Below are positions 54,242 to 63,515 of a stretch of 64,000 nucleotides of DNA, piece by piece. The DNA is from Micromonospora sp. U21 (GTDB lineage Bacteria > Actinomycetota > Actinomycetes > Mycobacteriales > Micromonosporaceae), in NCBI RefSeq assembly GCF_018070045.1, contig NZ_JAGPYK010000003.1, positions 124,001-188,000 of the forward strand. The letters run 5' to 3'. The translations under genes and the position numbers were made by a program. Under the pieces are notes generated by a model. That model saw only the letters and a list, made by a program, of their open reading frames with translations. It was not told the origin of the DNA and made no database searches. Every line of letters begins with the position of its first letter. Within the stretch, counting starts at the first letter, position 1.

Positions 54242-54981
54242 CCGCCAGCACGACCACCTCGGTCAGCCTCGACGTACGCGACGTGCACCTCGCCTTCGGA
54301 CCGAACCGGGTGCTGCGCGGCGTCGACCTGGCCGTGCCGCGCGGCGCGACGGCCTGCGTGATCGGGCCGTCCGGGTCGGGCAAGTCCACTCTGCTGCGTA
54401 CCATCAACCGGCTGATCGAACCGGACCGCGGCGATGTGCTGCTGGATGGACGCAGCGTGCTGCGCGACGACCCGGACGCGCTGCGGCAGCGGGTGGGCAT
54501 GGTCTTCCAGCAGTTCAACCTCTTCCCGCACATGAGCGTGCTGCGCAACGTCACCCTGGCGCTGCGGCGCCTGCGCAGGCTCGGGGAGGACGAGGCGGAG
54601 GCCGTCGCGCGGGCCCAGCTGGAGCTGGTGGGGCTGGCCGGCAAGGCCGACGCCCGGCCGGCGCAGCTCTCCGGCGGTCAGCAGCAGCGGGTGGCGATCG
54701 CCCGGGCGCTGGCCCTGCGACCGGAGGTGATGCTCTTCGACGAGGCCACCTCGGCGCTCGACCCGGAGCTGGTCAAGGGGGTGCTCGGAGTGATGGCCGA
54801 CCTGTCCGCCGGCGGCATGACGATGGTGGTGGTCACCCACGAGATGGGCTTCGCCCGGCAGGTCGCCGACACCGTGGCCTTCATGGACCGGGGCGTGGTG
54901 CTGGAGGCGGGCCCGCCGGAGGCGATCTTCGAGCGGGCCGAGCATCCCCGGCTGCGCCGGTTCCTCGCCCAGGTGCTCTGA
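54238..54981 (+). CDS. Amino-acid ABC transporter ATP-binding protein (GlnQ type)
   Basis: 247 residues. Walker [10 protein letters not shown] at 43-51, Q-loop [10 protein letters not shown] at 89-98, signature LSGGQQQR at 144-151, Walker [14 protein letters not shown] at 165-177 and the H-loop in VVTHEMGFA, matching GlnQ/HisP. Overlaps the permease by four bases, so all three genes form one operon under the SAM-IV leader. An inverted-repeat element ends the operon. Confidence 0.93.
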   Translation: MTASTTTSVSLDVRDVHLAFGPNRVLRGVDLAVPRGATACVIGPSGSGKSTLLRTINRLIEPDRGDVLLDGRSVLRDDPDALRQRVGMVFQQFNLFPHMSVLRNVTLALRRLRRLGEDEAEAVARAQLELVGLAGKADARPAQLSGGQQQRVAIARALALRPEVMLFDEATSALDPELVKGVLGVMADLSAGGMTMVVVTHEMGFARQVADTVAFMDRGVVLEAGPPEAIFERAEHPRLRRFLAQVL

Positions 54982-54987
54982 ACCGTT

Positions 54988-55036
54988 GGGAAGGGGCCCT
55001 TCCTGCACACCAGGCGTTAAGAAGGTGCCCTTCCTT
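54988..55036. repeat. Duplicated palindromic element between convergent genes
   Basis: GAAGGGGCCCTTCCT (54990-55004) recurs as GAAGGTGCCCTTCCT (55021-55035) with one change. Each copy is itself nearly palindromic (AAGG/CCTT), and the spacer contains CACACCAGGCGTTAA. It lies between the ATPase stop and the convergent hypothetical gene, so it may act as a bidirectional terminator; it has the look of a dispersed genomic repeat. Confidence 0.6.
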
Positions 55037-55040
55037 CGCG

Positions 55041-56339
55041 TCAGGCGGCCTGGCGGCGTAGGTGGGCGGCGAACGCCTTCAGGTCGCCGAGCAGCACCAG
55101 GATGGCGTTGCGGTAGGCGACCGACGCCCACAGGTGCAGCTCCTCGCCGTCCAGCCCACCGAACGCCAGCGACAACGCCTTGCGCCGGCGCCGGTCGAGC
55201 ACCTTGTGCGGGCGGGCGAGCAGGTCGCCCTCCCGGCGCAGGGCCTGCAGGTAGGCGGCCACCGCCTCCTGGTAGTGCCGGCCGGCGACCCGCTCCAACA
55301 GGGTGAACTCGAAGACGTTCAACGCCGCCTCGGATTCCCAGTAGGCGCTGTCGCGTTCCGGCGCGCTGGCGAAGTGCCGGCCCATCGCGTGCCGCGCCTC
55401 GTAGAGCAGCAGCACGCCCCGGCCGGTGGTGCTCAGCGGCCGGCGGGGTGCCGGCAGCCGCAGCGTGCGCACCGGCGCCGCGCCGGTCAGGTCCAGTGCG
55501 CCGGCGTACGACGGCATCCGCTGCGCCCCTGCGGCCGGCTCCGGCACCAGGCAGGCCCGCTCCTGGTAGGCCACCGGGCCACCGGCCGGCAGCGCGCGCA
55601 CCGCCGTGGCGTGCAACTCGGCCAGCGGCCGGTCGTCCGGAGCCCGGGCCGGCGGGAGGGTGAGGACGAGACCGTTGGCGCCGGGCACCGGCACACCCAG
55701 CACGCAGGAGTTGCGCAGGAACGCCCAGGTCGCCGCCGCCTCACGGACCCCGCTCGCCACGGCCTGCGCGTCGGCCCGCCAGTCCCGGGCGATCCGCAGC
55801 CGCTGCTGAAGATCCGCCGTCGCGGCGGCGTCGTGCGGGTACAGCTCCCGGATCGCCCGGGGTAGCGACCCGAGGCGCAGGTCCAGCGGGTCGCCGCTCG
55901 GTGCGGGCACGGCGTGCCGCGGGCAGTCGGCGTCGGTGTGCGGGTCGCCGGTGACCGCGTGGCAGTCGCCGAGCCAGCTCGCCCCGGGCTGGCCGACCGG
56001 CCGGGCGAACGCCAGGTGGGGCAGCCGGCCGGTGCGCAGCACCGTCTCGTACTGGGGTCGGGTACGCGCGGTCCGCATCAGGTCCAGTGGCAGCACGGGT
56101 GCCAGCGCCAGCACCGCTTCGAAGATGACGCAGTGCGGGCAGGCCGGGCCGCGCACCCGGTAGCGGCGCAGATGATCGAGGCCGGGCTGCTCCCACTGCA
56201 CCCCGATGACGCCGTCGCCCTGTGCCATCAGGTACAGGAATTCGGTCGCGCCGCGCTCACGGGTGACCGACGTCAGCTCGTCGAGGAACTCCCGTTCGCT
56301 GACCACCCGCAGGTCGGTCTCCGTCCCACCGGTGGTCAT
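55041..56339 (-). CDS. Hypothetical 432-aa protein with Cys/His-rich N-terminal part
   Basis: ATG at 56339 with GAGGGGGTGCCC upstream. No family recognised. The N-terminal 150 residues contain ACPHC (Cys67, Cys70), GDCH (Cys126, His127), His134, DADCPRH (Cys139, His142), a spacing that could bind a metal. The middle has VLTLPPARAPDD and VAYQERACLVPE; the C-terminal third is helical with YWESEAALNVFEFTLLERVAGRHYQEAVAAYLQAL. Soluble, no signal peptide. The 55-56 kb neighbours give no functional hint. Confidence 0.7.
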   Translation of the reverse strand: MTTGGTETDLRVVSEREFLDELTSVTRERGATEFLYLMAQGDGVIGVQWEQPGLDHLRRYRVRGPACPHCVIFEAVLALAPVLPLDLMRTARTRPQYETVLRTGRLPHLAFARPVGQPGASWLGDCHAVTGDPHTDADCPRHAVPAPSGDPLDLRLGSLPRAIRELYPHDAAATADLQQRLRIARDWRADAQAVASGVREAAATWAFLRNSCVLGVPVPGANGLVLTLPPARAPDDRPLAELHATAVRALPAGGPVAYQERACLVPEPAAGAQRMPSYAGALDLTGAAPVRTLRLPAPRRPLSTTGRGVLLLYEARHAMGRHFASAPERDSAYWESEAALNVFEFTLLERVAGRHYQEAVAAYLQALRREGDLLARPHKVLDRRRRKALSLAFGGLDGEELHLWASVAYRNAILVLLGDLKAFAAHLRRQAA

Positions 56340-56540
56340 GGGCACCCCCTCGCGGATCGAACGCATCGACCAACGCCGAACCGGTTCCACCGTACCCGGC
56401 GGCGGGGCGGCCACCCGCCCCGCGCGCGGCCCGGGAAGTGTCGCCAATCCGTCGGTCCGCCGCCGCCCACCATCCGGCTGGGCCGCCGGTCCGGCTCGTC
56501 CTGACGGCCCAGCGGGCACCGCGGGTCCGGGCGGCCACGA

Positions 56541-58115
56541 TCAGCCTGTGGTCTCGCGGCCCAGCAGCCGGATCTCCTCGTTGTCCAGCGCGGACTGAAG
56601 GTCGAGCAGCACGAGGTCGTCAATCTCCCGACTGTTGCGCAACCGGGTGACCTCCCGCCGTTTGTGCTCGAGGACCCCGAGGCGCAGTTGACGTTCCAGG
56701 CGGAGTTCCTCGGCGGTACGTCCACAGCCCTCGTTGGCGTCCTCCAGGTGCCGCTGGTACTCGGCCCGCAGCCGGCGGACCGACTCCTCGTCGGCGCCGA
56801 TCTCCTTGGCGACCTGGGGTAGCGCGGCCAGGCCCACCTCGGTGGCCCGCAGGCGTGCCTGCCGCAACTCGTCGGCGCGCTCGGGGTCGCCGGACAGCCG
56901 CGCCCAGCGCACCACCGCCGGCAGGGTGGTGCCCTGAAGGAGCATGATCAGCATGATCACCAGCGCGGTGACGAAGATGATCAGGTCGCGTTCGGCCACC
57001 GGTTGACCGGACACCGTCATCGTCGGGACCGCCAGGGCGGCGGCGAGCGAGACGGCACCCCGGAATCCCGACCAGCCGGCGACGATGCCCACCCGCCAGC
57101 CGCCCTGCGCCTGACTCGCGTTCATCCTTCGGCGGCTCAGCAGCTTCACCGATTCCGCCGTCAGGTAGACGAAGAGCAGCCGGGTGACGAGGACGACCAC
57201 GGTGACCACCAGCACGATCGTCAGCGCGCGCTGCGGCGAGGCGCTGGTGATGCCTCTCACCGCCCGGGGGACCTGTGTGCCCAGCAGGACGAACAGCCCG
57301 CCGTTGATCAGGAACGTGGACAGGTCCCAGAACGCGTACGCCAGCACCCGGGACCGGGCGCGGATCACCCGGGGGCCGGCGTAGGCCAGCACCAGGCCGG
57401 CGACCACGACCGCCAGCACACCACTGGCGTGTACCGCGTCGGCGAGCAGGAACGCGCCGAACGGCGTCAGTACGCTCAGCGCGCCCTCGCGCAGGGGATC
57501 GTCGAGCCGTTTGCGGATCAGCACCACGGCGCCGCCGACCAGCAGGCCGGCGATCACTCCCCCGGCGCTGGCCCCGACGAACTCCTCGCCGATCCCGAGC
57601 GCGCCGGGTTCCGCTGCCCCGGTGAGCAGGCCCACGGTCACCGCGAAGAGCACCAGTGCGGTGCCGTCGTTGATCAGGCTCTCCGCGTGCAGGGTGGTCA
57701 AGAGCTTCCGGGGCAGCCGCTTGGCCAACCCGGTGACCGCGGCGGCGTCGGTCGGCGCGAGGACCGCCCCGAGCACCCAGGCGGCGGCGGGGTTCACCCC
57801 GAACGCCTGCGCGGTCAGCGACACCGTGACCATGGTGAGCACCACCAGCACCACGGCGAGCAGCCCGATCACCGGGAAGTTGGCCCGGATCTCGCGCAGG
57901 CTCATGGTGAGACTCTCCCGGTAGAGGATCGCCGGCAGGAAGATCAGCAGTACCAGGTCCGGCTCGAGGGTCAGCTCGGACAGCGGCGGCGCCAGCCCGA
58001 GCAGCACCCCGAACGCGATGAGCAGGATCGGTGGCGCGACCCTGTACCGGCCGCCGAGCGTGGTGCCGACGAGGACGGTGACGCCCAGCACCACGATCAG
58101 GACGAGCACCTCCAC
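56541..58115 (-). CDS. Na+/H+ antiporter, CPA1 family
   Basis: 524 residues from the GTG at 58115 (AAGGGGG upstream). Twelve or so hydrophobic helices; GAVLAPTDAAAVTGLAKRLP holds the ion-site TD motif, HAESLINDGTALVLFAVTV the ND motif and GWSGFRGAVSLAAALAVP the conserved Arg of CPA1 exchangers. A hydrophilic C-terminal domain (about 400-524), rich in Arg/Glu helices, is likely regulatory. Exports Na+ in exchange for H+ at the membrane. Single gene. Confidence 0.9.
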   Translation of the reverse strand: MEVLVLIVVLGVTVLVGTTLGGRYRVAPPILLIAFGVLLGLAPPLSELTLEPDLVLLIFLPAILYRESLTMSLREIRANFPVIGLLAVVLVVLTMVTVSLTAQAFGVNPAAAWVLGAVLAPTDAAAVTGLAKRLPRKLLTTLHAESLINDGTALVLFAVTVGLLTGAAEPGALGIGEEFVGASAGGVIAGLLVGGAVVLIRKRLDDPLREGALSVLTPFGAFLLADAVHASGVLAVVVAGLVLAYAGPRVIRARSRVLAYAFWDLSTFLINGGLFVLLGTQVPRAVRGITSASPQRALTIVLVVTVVVLVTRLLFVYLTAESVKLLSRRRMNASQAQGGWRVGIVAGWSGFRGAVSLAAALAVPTMTVSGQPVAERDLIIFVTALVIMLIMLLQGTTLPAVVRWARLSGDPERADELRQARLRATEVGLAALPQVAKEIGADEESVRRLRAEYQRHLEDANEGCGRTAEELRLERQLRLGVLEHKRREVTRLRNSREIDDLVLLDLQSALDNEEIRLLGRETTG

Positions 58116-58236
58116 GCGTACCCCCTTGATCCACCGCGGACGGTGGCCGCGCCGCTGGGTCCATCTGACCGCACGCTGCCGGTCGGTTCCCGGGGAACCG
58201 GCAAGTCGCCGGGGGCGGCGGGGTGACACCGCCGCC

Positions 58237-58321
58237 CGGCGGTCCAGCCGGAGATGCGGCGGTCAGGCCGGGACGCGGCGGTCCAGCTTGGGAGGCGGCG
58301 GTCAGGCCGGGGACGCGGCGG
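58237..58321. repeat. Tandem ~20-bp repeat, four units, at the 3' end of the BTAD regulator
   Basis: Units start CGGCGGTC at 58237, 58257, 58276 and 58296, with a partial fifth at 58316. Units alternate between CGGCGGTCCAGC and CGGCGGTCAGGC, so the array is also two copies of a 39-40-bp unit. The regulator's stop codon (58304-58302) lies within the fourth unit. Confidence 0.75.
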
Positions 58322-61300
58322 CGCGGGCCCGGGCGGTGACCGCGCGGGCGGTACGGCGGTGCCCGGCCGCCTCGTCGTCGCGGCCCAGTGCTGCGGCCAG
58401 GTCGGCGAGGTGCCCGGCCACCGGGCCGACGGTGAGCACCCCACTGCCGGCGGCCAGTTCATCGGCGGCCGGCTGGAGTTCCGCGGCGACGCGTTCCATC
58501 GTGGCCCGGTCGCGCAGGGCGAGCGCCGCGCGGGCGGTGACGCAGAGCCGCGCCTCCCGCAGCAGATCGTGCGGTCCGTCCGGAAGTGCGCGCAGCGCCG
58601 CTCCGGCAGCGTCCCGGTCGCCGGCGGCGAGGAGCAGCAGTGGTCGGACCCACGGCTCGTGTGGGCCCCAGTCCATGCCCACCCAGTCCTCGCCGTAGAG
58701 CCCCGGGACGGGCTGGTCGACGACGCCGTCCGGCCCGGGTACCGACCGGTCGGCGTCGGCGGGACCGGCCAGGCGCAGCCCGAGCAGGGCGAGCGGGAGC
58801 AGCCCCCGGGTCAGGCCCGGCATTCCGTCGGTGGGCAGCCGGTCGGCAGCCGCCCGGTACGCCTCCGCCGCCGCGGCCTGCTCGCCCTCCAGCGCCAGCC
58901 GCAGCGCGGCGTACCACCGGGTGAAGACACCGACCAGCGGTAGCTCGTACCGCTCCGCGAGGCGGTCGGCGGCGCGGGCGTGCGCGTCGGCGCCGGCGCG
59001 GTCGGCCAGCGCGCAGCTGGCCTGCACCAGGACGAGGTGGCCCAGCACTTCGAAGGTCACGAGCTGGTGCCGGGCGGCCAGGTCGACCAGCTCGGCGCCG
59101 ATGCGGGCCCGCTCACCGGCCAGGCCGACGCGGTGGAAGGCGTGCATGAAGCGGGCGTTGAGCGCGAAGGCCAGCAGCCCGGGGTCTGCGGCGGTCCGGG
59201 CGATCCCCTCGGCCTCCTCCGCCGCCCGGCGGCCACGGTCGGTGGTGGTGCCGCGCAGCTCCAGCGCAAGGGTGCTCAGCAGCCGGCTGCGCTGCGCCGA
59301 GCCGGTCGAGCCGAGGGCGGTCAGGGCGTGCTCGGCGGCCTCGACGATCCGCCCGGAGAGCCGGTCGTCGTCGTTGCGGGTCCAGATGGCGGGCACGTCG
59401 AAGCCGGCCAGCGCCTCCGCGACCAGGCGGGGCTCGCCGATCGCCTCGGCGTCGGCGATCGCCTCGGCCCGGCGCCGTCGCGCCTCGGCAAGCCGGCCCG
59501 TCACGGCCAGCGCGCGCCCCAGGCCGAGCACCGCGCTCAGCCGCTCGCCTCCGCCGGCGCGGTCGTACGCGTCGACGACCTGCGCCCACAGCCGAGCCGC
59601 CTCGTGCGGGTTGCCGGCCCGCTCGGCCTGTTCCGCGGCCGTACGGGCGTAGCCGGCGGCGCGCCGGGCGGCTGTCGGTCCACCAGCGTGCAGCAGGTGG
59701 TGGGCCAGCGCGGCGGGATCGTTGGGCTGGCGCCGCTGCAACGCCTCCGCCGCGGCCCCGTGCAGGGCGGCGCGACGCGGCGCGGACAGGTCGGCGTAGA
59801 GCGTGTCGCGGACGAGGATGTGCGTGAACCTCAGCCGTCCATCGGGCTCCTGCTCGCTGAGGAAGCCGGCCTGCAACGCACGGTCCACGGCGTCCAGCAG
59901 GGTGGTGGGGTCGCCGGCCAGAGTGCCGAGCACCTCCGGGTCGAGGTCCCGGCCGAGCACGGCCGCCTGCCGCAGCACCGTGCGGGTCGGCGCGGGCAGC
60001 TGCGCCAGGCGATGCCGGATCACGTCGCGTACCCCGGGCGGCACCACCGCCAGCGCCCCGCCGCCCTCGGCCGCGTACAGCTGGGCCAGCTCGCGCACGA
60101 AGAACGGGTTGCCGCCGCTGCGGTGGTGGATCAACCGTACGGTGGGCGGGTCCAGCGCCGCGCCGGCGACGACGCGGGCCAGTTCACCGGTCGCCGACGC
60201 GGACAGGCCGGCGAGGTACTCCCGCACCGGCTCCAGCCGGGCGGCCCGGGCCAGCGCGGCGGTCAGCTCCGGGCTGATCTCGGTGGCCCGGTAGGTGCCG
60301 ACGATCAGCACCGGGCCGGTGGCCGGCTGTGGGCCGGTGAGCAGCACGGTCAGCAGGTCCAGGGTGTCTCCGTCGGCGCGGTGCAGGTCGTCGAGGACCA
60401 GCAGCACCGGTCGCCGGTCGGCGACCGCCGAGACCAGCGACGCCACCGCTCGGTGCCGGCGGAACCGGGCCACGGTGGGATCGCTCGCGGCTCCGGTGCC
60501 ATCGATCACGCCGTCGGCGCCAGCGCCGCCGGTGCGGTCGGTCGGGCCGGCGAGCGCATCCGCGATCTGCGTCCACGGCCAGGCCGCCGGGCCGCCCTCG
60601 TACTCCGGGCTGCGGCCCCACGCCGTGGCCCAGCCCTCGGCGGCGAGCCACCGGGTCAGCGTCTCGGCCAGTGCCGTCTTGCCGGCGCCGGGGTCCCCGC
60701 TGAGCAGGGCGAGGGTCGGTTGGCCGCGCCGGGTGGCGGCCTCAGCGGCCCGCCGCAGCCGGTCCAGCTCCGCGTCGCGGCCGACGAACGGACGCTCCCG
60801 CACCGGTCCCGGCCCGCCGGATCGGACGGGCCCGGCCAGATCCAGGGTGGACGGGGCGGCTGCGGGCCAGGTGAGGTGCGGCGCCTGGGCCAGGATGTCG
60901 GCTTCCAGCCGCCGCAGCTCGGGCCCGGGGTCCACACCCAGCTCGGTCACCAGGACGTCGCGGGCCTGGCGCAGCGCGGCCAGCGCGTCGCCCTGTCGAC
61001 CGGCGCGGTACCGGGCCACCGCGAGCAGCCGCCAGGCGTCCTCGCGCAGCGGATGGGCGGCGAGGTGGGCCGGCAGGTCGGCGGCGGCCTCGTCCGGCCG
61101 GCCGAGCGCCAACAGCGCCTCCGCCCGCCGTTCGATGGCGAGCATCCGCAGCTCTTCCAGCCGGTTGATCTCCGCGACCGCCCAGGCCTCACCCGCGCAG
61201 TCCGCGTACGCGGTCCCGCGCCAGAGCCCGAGCGCCACGTCCAGCGCGGCCAGGGCCGGTGCGGGCAGTCCCGCCGCCAGCAGCCGGCCCGCCTCGCCGA

Positions 61301-61634
61301 CCGCCGCCTCGAACCGTCCGGCGTCCACCGCGTCCGGGGCGGCCCGCAGCACGTACCCCGGTGGTTCGGTGACCAGGAGCCGGGGCGGTTGCCGGGGCGG
61401 CCGGTCGGGCTCCAGGGCCCGGCGCAGGTCGGCGACGAAGGTGCGGATCGCGCCCACCGCGCCCTCCGGGGGCACCTCCCACAGGTCGTCGACGAGCCGG
61501 TTGATCGACACGACCCGGCCCCGGGCGATCAGCAGCCGGGCCAGCACCGTGCGCTGTCGGGGCCCCTTGAGCGGGACCGGGCCATGCTCGGTCGCGGCGG
61601 TCACCGGCCCGAGCACGCCGAAGGTCACCGCCAC
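58302..61634 (-). CDS. Large BTAD/AAA transcriptional regulator (SARP-LAL type)
   Basis: 1110 residues. N-terminal winged-helix DNA-binding domain (VTFGVLGPV...LKGPRQRTVLARLLIARG, about 1-95), then a BTAD domain (DAVDAGRFEAAVGEAGRLL..., about 100-250), then an AAA/NTPase domain with Walker A SGDPGAGKT near 310-320 and Walker B LLVLDDLH near 410, and a helical TPR-like half (about 620-1110). This is the AfsR/large-SARP arrangement, an ATP-dependent activator of secondary metabolism or stress genes. No biosynthetic cluster is visible next to it; the target is unknown. Downstream end lies in tandem repeats. Confidence 0.88.
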   Translation of the reverse strand: MAVTFGVLGPVTAATEHGPVPLKGPRQRTVLARLLIARGRVVSINRLVDDLWEVPPEGAVGAIRTFVADLRRALEPDRPPRQPPRLLVTEPPGYVLRAAPDAVDAGRFEAAVGEAGRLLAAGLPAPALAALDVALGLWRGTAYADCAGEAWAVAEINRLEELRMLAIERRAEALLALGRPDEAAADLPAHLAAHPLREDAWRLLAVARYRAGRQGDALAALRQARDVLVTELGVDPGPELRRLEADILAQAPHLTWPAAAPSTLDLAGPVRSGGPGPVRERPFVGRDAELDRLRRAAEAATRRGQPTLALLSGDPGAGKTALAETLTRWLAAEGWATAWGRSPEYEGGPAAWPWTQIADALAGPTDRTGGAGADGVIDGTGAASDPTVARFRRHRAVASLVSAVADRRPVLLVLDDLHRADGDTLDLLTVLLTGPQPATGPVLIVGTYRATEISPELTAALARAARLEPVREYLAGLSASATGELARVVAGAALDPPTVRLIHHRSGGNPFFVRELAQLYAAEGGGALAVVPPGVRDVIRHRLAQLPAPTRTVLRQAAVLGRDLDPEVLGTLAGDPTTLLDAVDRALQAGFLSEQEPDGRLRFTHILVRDTLYADLSAPRRAALHGAAAEALQRRQPNDPAALAHHLLHAGGPTAARRAAGYARTAAEQAERAGNPHEAARLWAQVVDAYDRAGGGERLSAVLGLGRALAVTGRLAEARRRRAEAIADAEAIGEPRLVAEALAGFDVPAIWTRNDDDRLSGRIVEAAEHALTALGSTGSAQRSRLLSTLALELRGTTTDRGRRAAEEAEGIARTAADPGLLAFALNARFMHAFHRVGLAGERARIGAELVDLAARHQLVTFEVLGHLVLVQASCALADRAGADAHARAADRLAERYELPLVGVFTRWYAALRLALEGEQAAAAEAYRAAADRLPTDGMPGLTRGLLPLALLGLRLAGPADADRSVPGPDGVVDQPVPGLYGEDWVGMDWGPHEPWVRPLLLLAAGDRDAAGAALRALPDGPHDLLREARLCVTARAALALRDRATMERVAAELQPAADELAAGSGVLTVGPVAGHLADLAAALGRDDEAAGHRRTARAVTARARAAASPA

Positions 61635-61806
61635 GGGTGCCGCCGCCTGGTCATGGCACCAATCTAGGCGGGTCCACCCGGCCGGACCCTGCCTGCCGGC
61701 ACTGATCCGCCGCTGACCGTCCGCTGATCACCTGGGGGCAGGCTCGACCAGGTACGACGGCGACGGGCCACCGCCCCGCCGACCCCTGCTCACCAGAGAG
61801 GTTCCC

Positions 61807-62685
61807 GTGGACCCGAGGATCAACGGATTCGACTACCGGCGGGTCACCGTCGCCGAGGGCGTGACGCTCAACGTCGCCGTGAGCGGCTCCGGGCCCGCGA
61901 TCGTGCTGCTGCACGGTTTTCCGCAGACCCACCTCATGTGGCGGCACGTCGCGGCCGACCTGGCCGCCGACCACACGGTCATCTGCCCGGACCTACGCGG
62001 CTACGGCGACAGCGACAAGCCCGTCGACGTCGACGGCAGCGGGTACGCCAAACGCACCATGGCCGCCGACATCGTGGCGCTGGCCCGGGCGCTCGGCCAC
62101 GAGCGCTTCGCGCTGGCCGGGCACGACCGGGGCGCCCTGGTCGCGTTCCGCGCCGGTCTCGACCATCCGGAGGCGATCAGCCAGCTCGCCCTGCTCGACG
62201 TGCTGCCCACCCTGGACATGTGGGACGTGCTGCACGGCGCCACCGCGGCGGTCGCCTTCCACCTGTACCTGATGGCGCAGCCACCCGGCCTGCCCGAGGA
62301 GCTGATCGGCGGCAGCCCGGACGCCTTCTTCGGCCACTTCCTGGACGCCTGGACCCGCGATCCGGAGGCCCTGCCGGTGGACGTGCGGGCCGCGTACCTG
62401 AGCGCCTCCCGGGCCGCGGTCACCTCGATCGTCGCGGACTACCGGGCGTCCGCCGGGATCGACGTCGCCCACGACACCATCGACCGGGCGGCCGGCGACC
62501 ATCTGCGGATGCCGGTGACGGTGATGCAGCAGGACTGGGGCGCGGCGCTCGGCTACGACGCGGCCGGGCTGTGGCGGGCCTGGTCGCCGGACCTGTCGCA
62601 CCAGACGGTCACCTGCGGGCACTTCATGGCCGAGGAGGCGCCTGCGGAGGTGGTCCGGGCGCTGCGCGCCCTGCTCGCACGGTAG
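61807..62685 (+). CDS. Alpha/beta hydrolase, haloacetate dehalogenase/epoxide hydrolase-like
   Basis: 292 residues from a GTG with AGAGAGG upstream. HGFPQTHLMWRHVA is the oxyanion region; the nucleophile is Asp107 in AGHDRGALVAFR, and CGHFMAEEAP holds the catalytic His. The architecture matches fluoroacetate-dehalogenase-like proteins, but where those have a second carboxylate-binding Arg three residues after the first, this protein has Leu111, so fluoroacetate itself is not a safe guess. Divergent from the large regulator, which may control it. Confidence 0.83.
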   Translation: MDPRINGFDYRRVTVAEGVTLNVAVSGSGPAIVLLHGFPQTHLMWRHVAADLAADHTVICPDLRGYGDSDKPVDVDGSGYAKRTMAADIVALARALGHERFALAGHDRGALVAFRAGLDHPEAISQLALLDVLPTLDMWDVLHGATAAVAFHLYLMAQPPGLPEELIGGSPDAFFGHFLDAWTRDPEALPVDVRAAYLSASRAAVTSIVADYRASAGIDVAHDTIDRAAGDHLRMPVTVMQQDWGAALGYDAAGLWRAWSPDLSHQTVTCGHFMAEEAPAEVVRALRALLAR

Positions 62686-63065
62686 CGACGGGCCGACCGC
62701 ATGCCATGTCACGAGTCGTAAGATATCCGACACTTACTGTCACTCGCTGGCGTGGCTCGGTCGGCCCGGGGGGTGTACTCCCGGCCCACACCGCGCCAGC
62801 CGGACCAACAGCCATCAAAAAGGGCCCTGACCTGCGAATATGTGACGTTGCACAAAGTGGACGCCAGCGGTTCATCGGTGCTACACAGGCAGATATCGGC
62901 CAGCCAACGACGGCGAGTCGCTCACCTCCTCGACCATCGACCGTCCACACGCACCGTCACCACCGTCGGGCTTCGCCGCACGGACCGCAGCGCGGTCACC
63001 ACCCACCCGCACGGCAACCCAACGGCCGCTGGCGGGTGACGACGGTCCCCGACCAAGGAGTCGCC
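62686..63065. other. 380-bp region without a supported gene
   Basis: Lower GC than neighbours, for example CATCAAAAAGGGCC and TGTGACGTTGCACAAAGTGG. No clear promoter pair or hairpin. It presumably carries the control region of the small-membrane-protein pair starting at 63066. Confidence 0.5.
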
Positions 63066-63515
63066 GTGGGATACCTGCGTATCCGGTCCCGGCACCAGCC
63101 ATTCGAGGTGGCCGCCCTGGCCATGGCTCCCATCTGCGGTGTTCTGCTGCTCCTGCTCGGCGGCCGGCCGACCTCCGTCCGGACGGCCATGCCGGTGCCG
63201 ATCCAGATCGGTTGGGAGATCGGTCTGGTCCTGGTCGGCGTGGGAGGCCTGCTGGGCATCCTGTGGCCCGGTCGGCTCGCCACCGGGCTCGGCATCGAGC
63301 TCGCCTCGGTGGTGTTGTTCGGCACCATCAGCGGCATGTACACGATGGCGCTGGTGGTCGTGTCGGGCCGGCAGGCCATCGCCGCGGCGTCGTTCATCGC
63401 CGCGCTCACGGTCGGTTCGCTGTGGCGGGCCGCTCAGATCGCCATCGACCTGCGCCGGCTGGCCCAGGCCAGCCAGTGCCTGACTGTCGAAACGGCGGAA
63501 GGCGGTGGCACGTGA
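63066..63515 (+). CDS. Small membrane protein (149 aa)
   Basis: GTG start at 63066 with AAGGAG nine nt upstream. Four hydrophobic segments: VAALAMAPICGVLLLLLGG, IGWEIGLVLVGVGGLLGILW, GIELASVVLFGTISGMYTMALVVVSG and AAASFIAALTVGSLWRAAQIAI. No family certain; it resembles small membrane proteins of actinophage-like modules, but there is no phage context. The stop overlaps the next gene (GTGA). Confidence 0.65.
   Translation: MGYLRIRSRHQPFEVAALAMAPICGVLLLLLGGRPTSVRTAMPVPIQIGWEIGLVLVGVGGLLGILWPGRLATGLGIELASVVLFGTISGMYTMALVVVSGRQAIAAASFIAALTVGSLWRAAQIAIDLRRLAQASQCLTVETAEGGGT

Noticed and set aside
58980..61667. 895-codon open frame antisense to the BTAD regulator
   Set aside because: Low-complexity antisense frame; the minus-strand protein has Walker motifs and a winged-helix domain.
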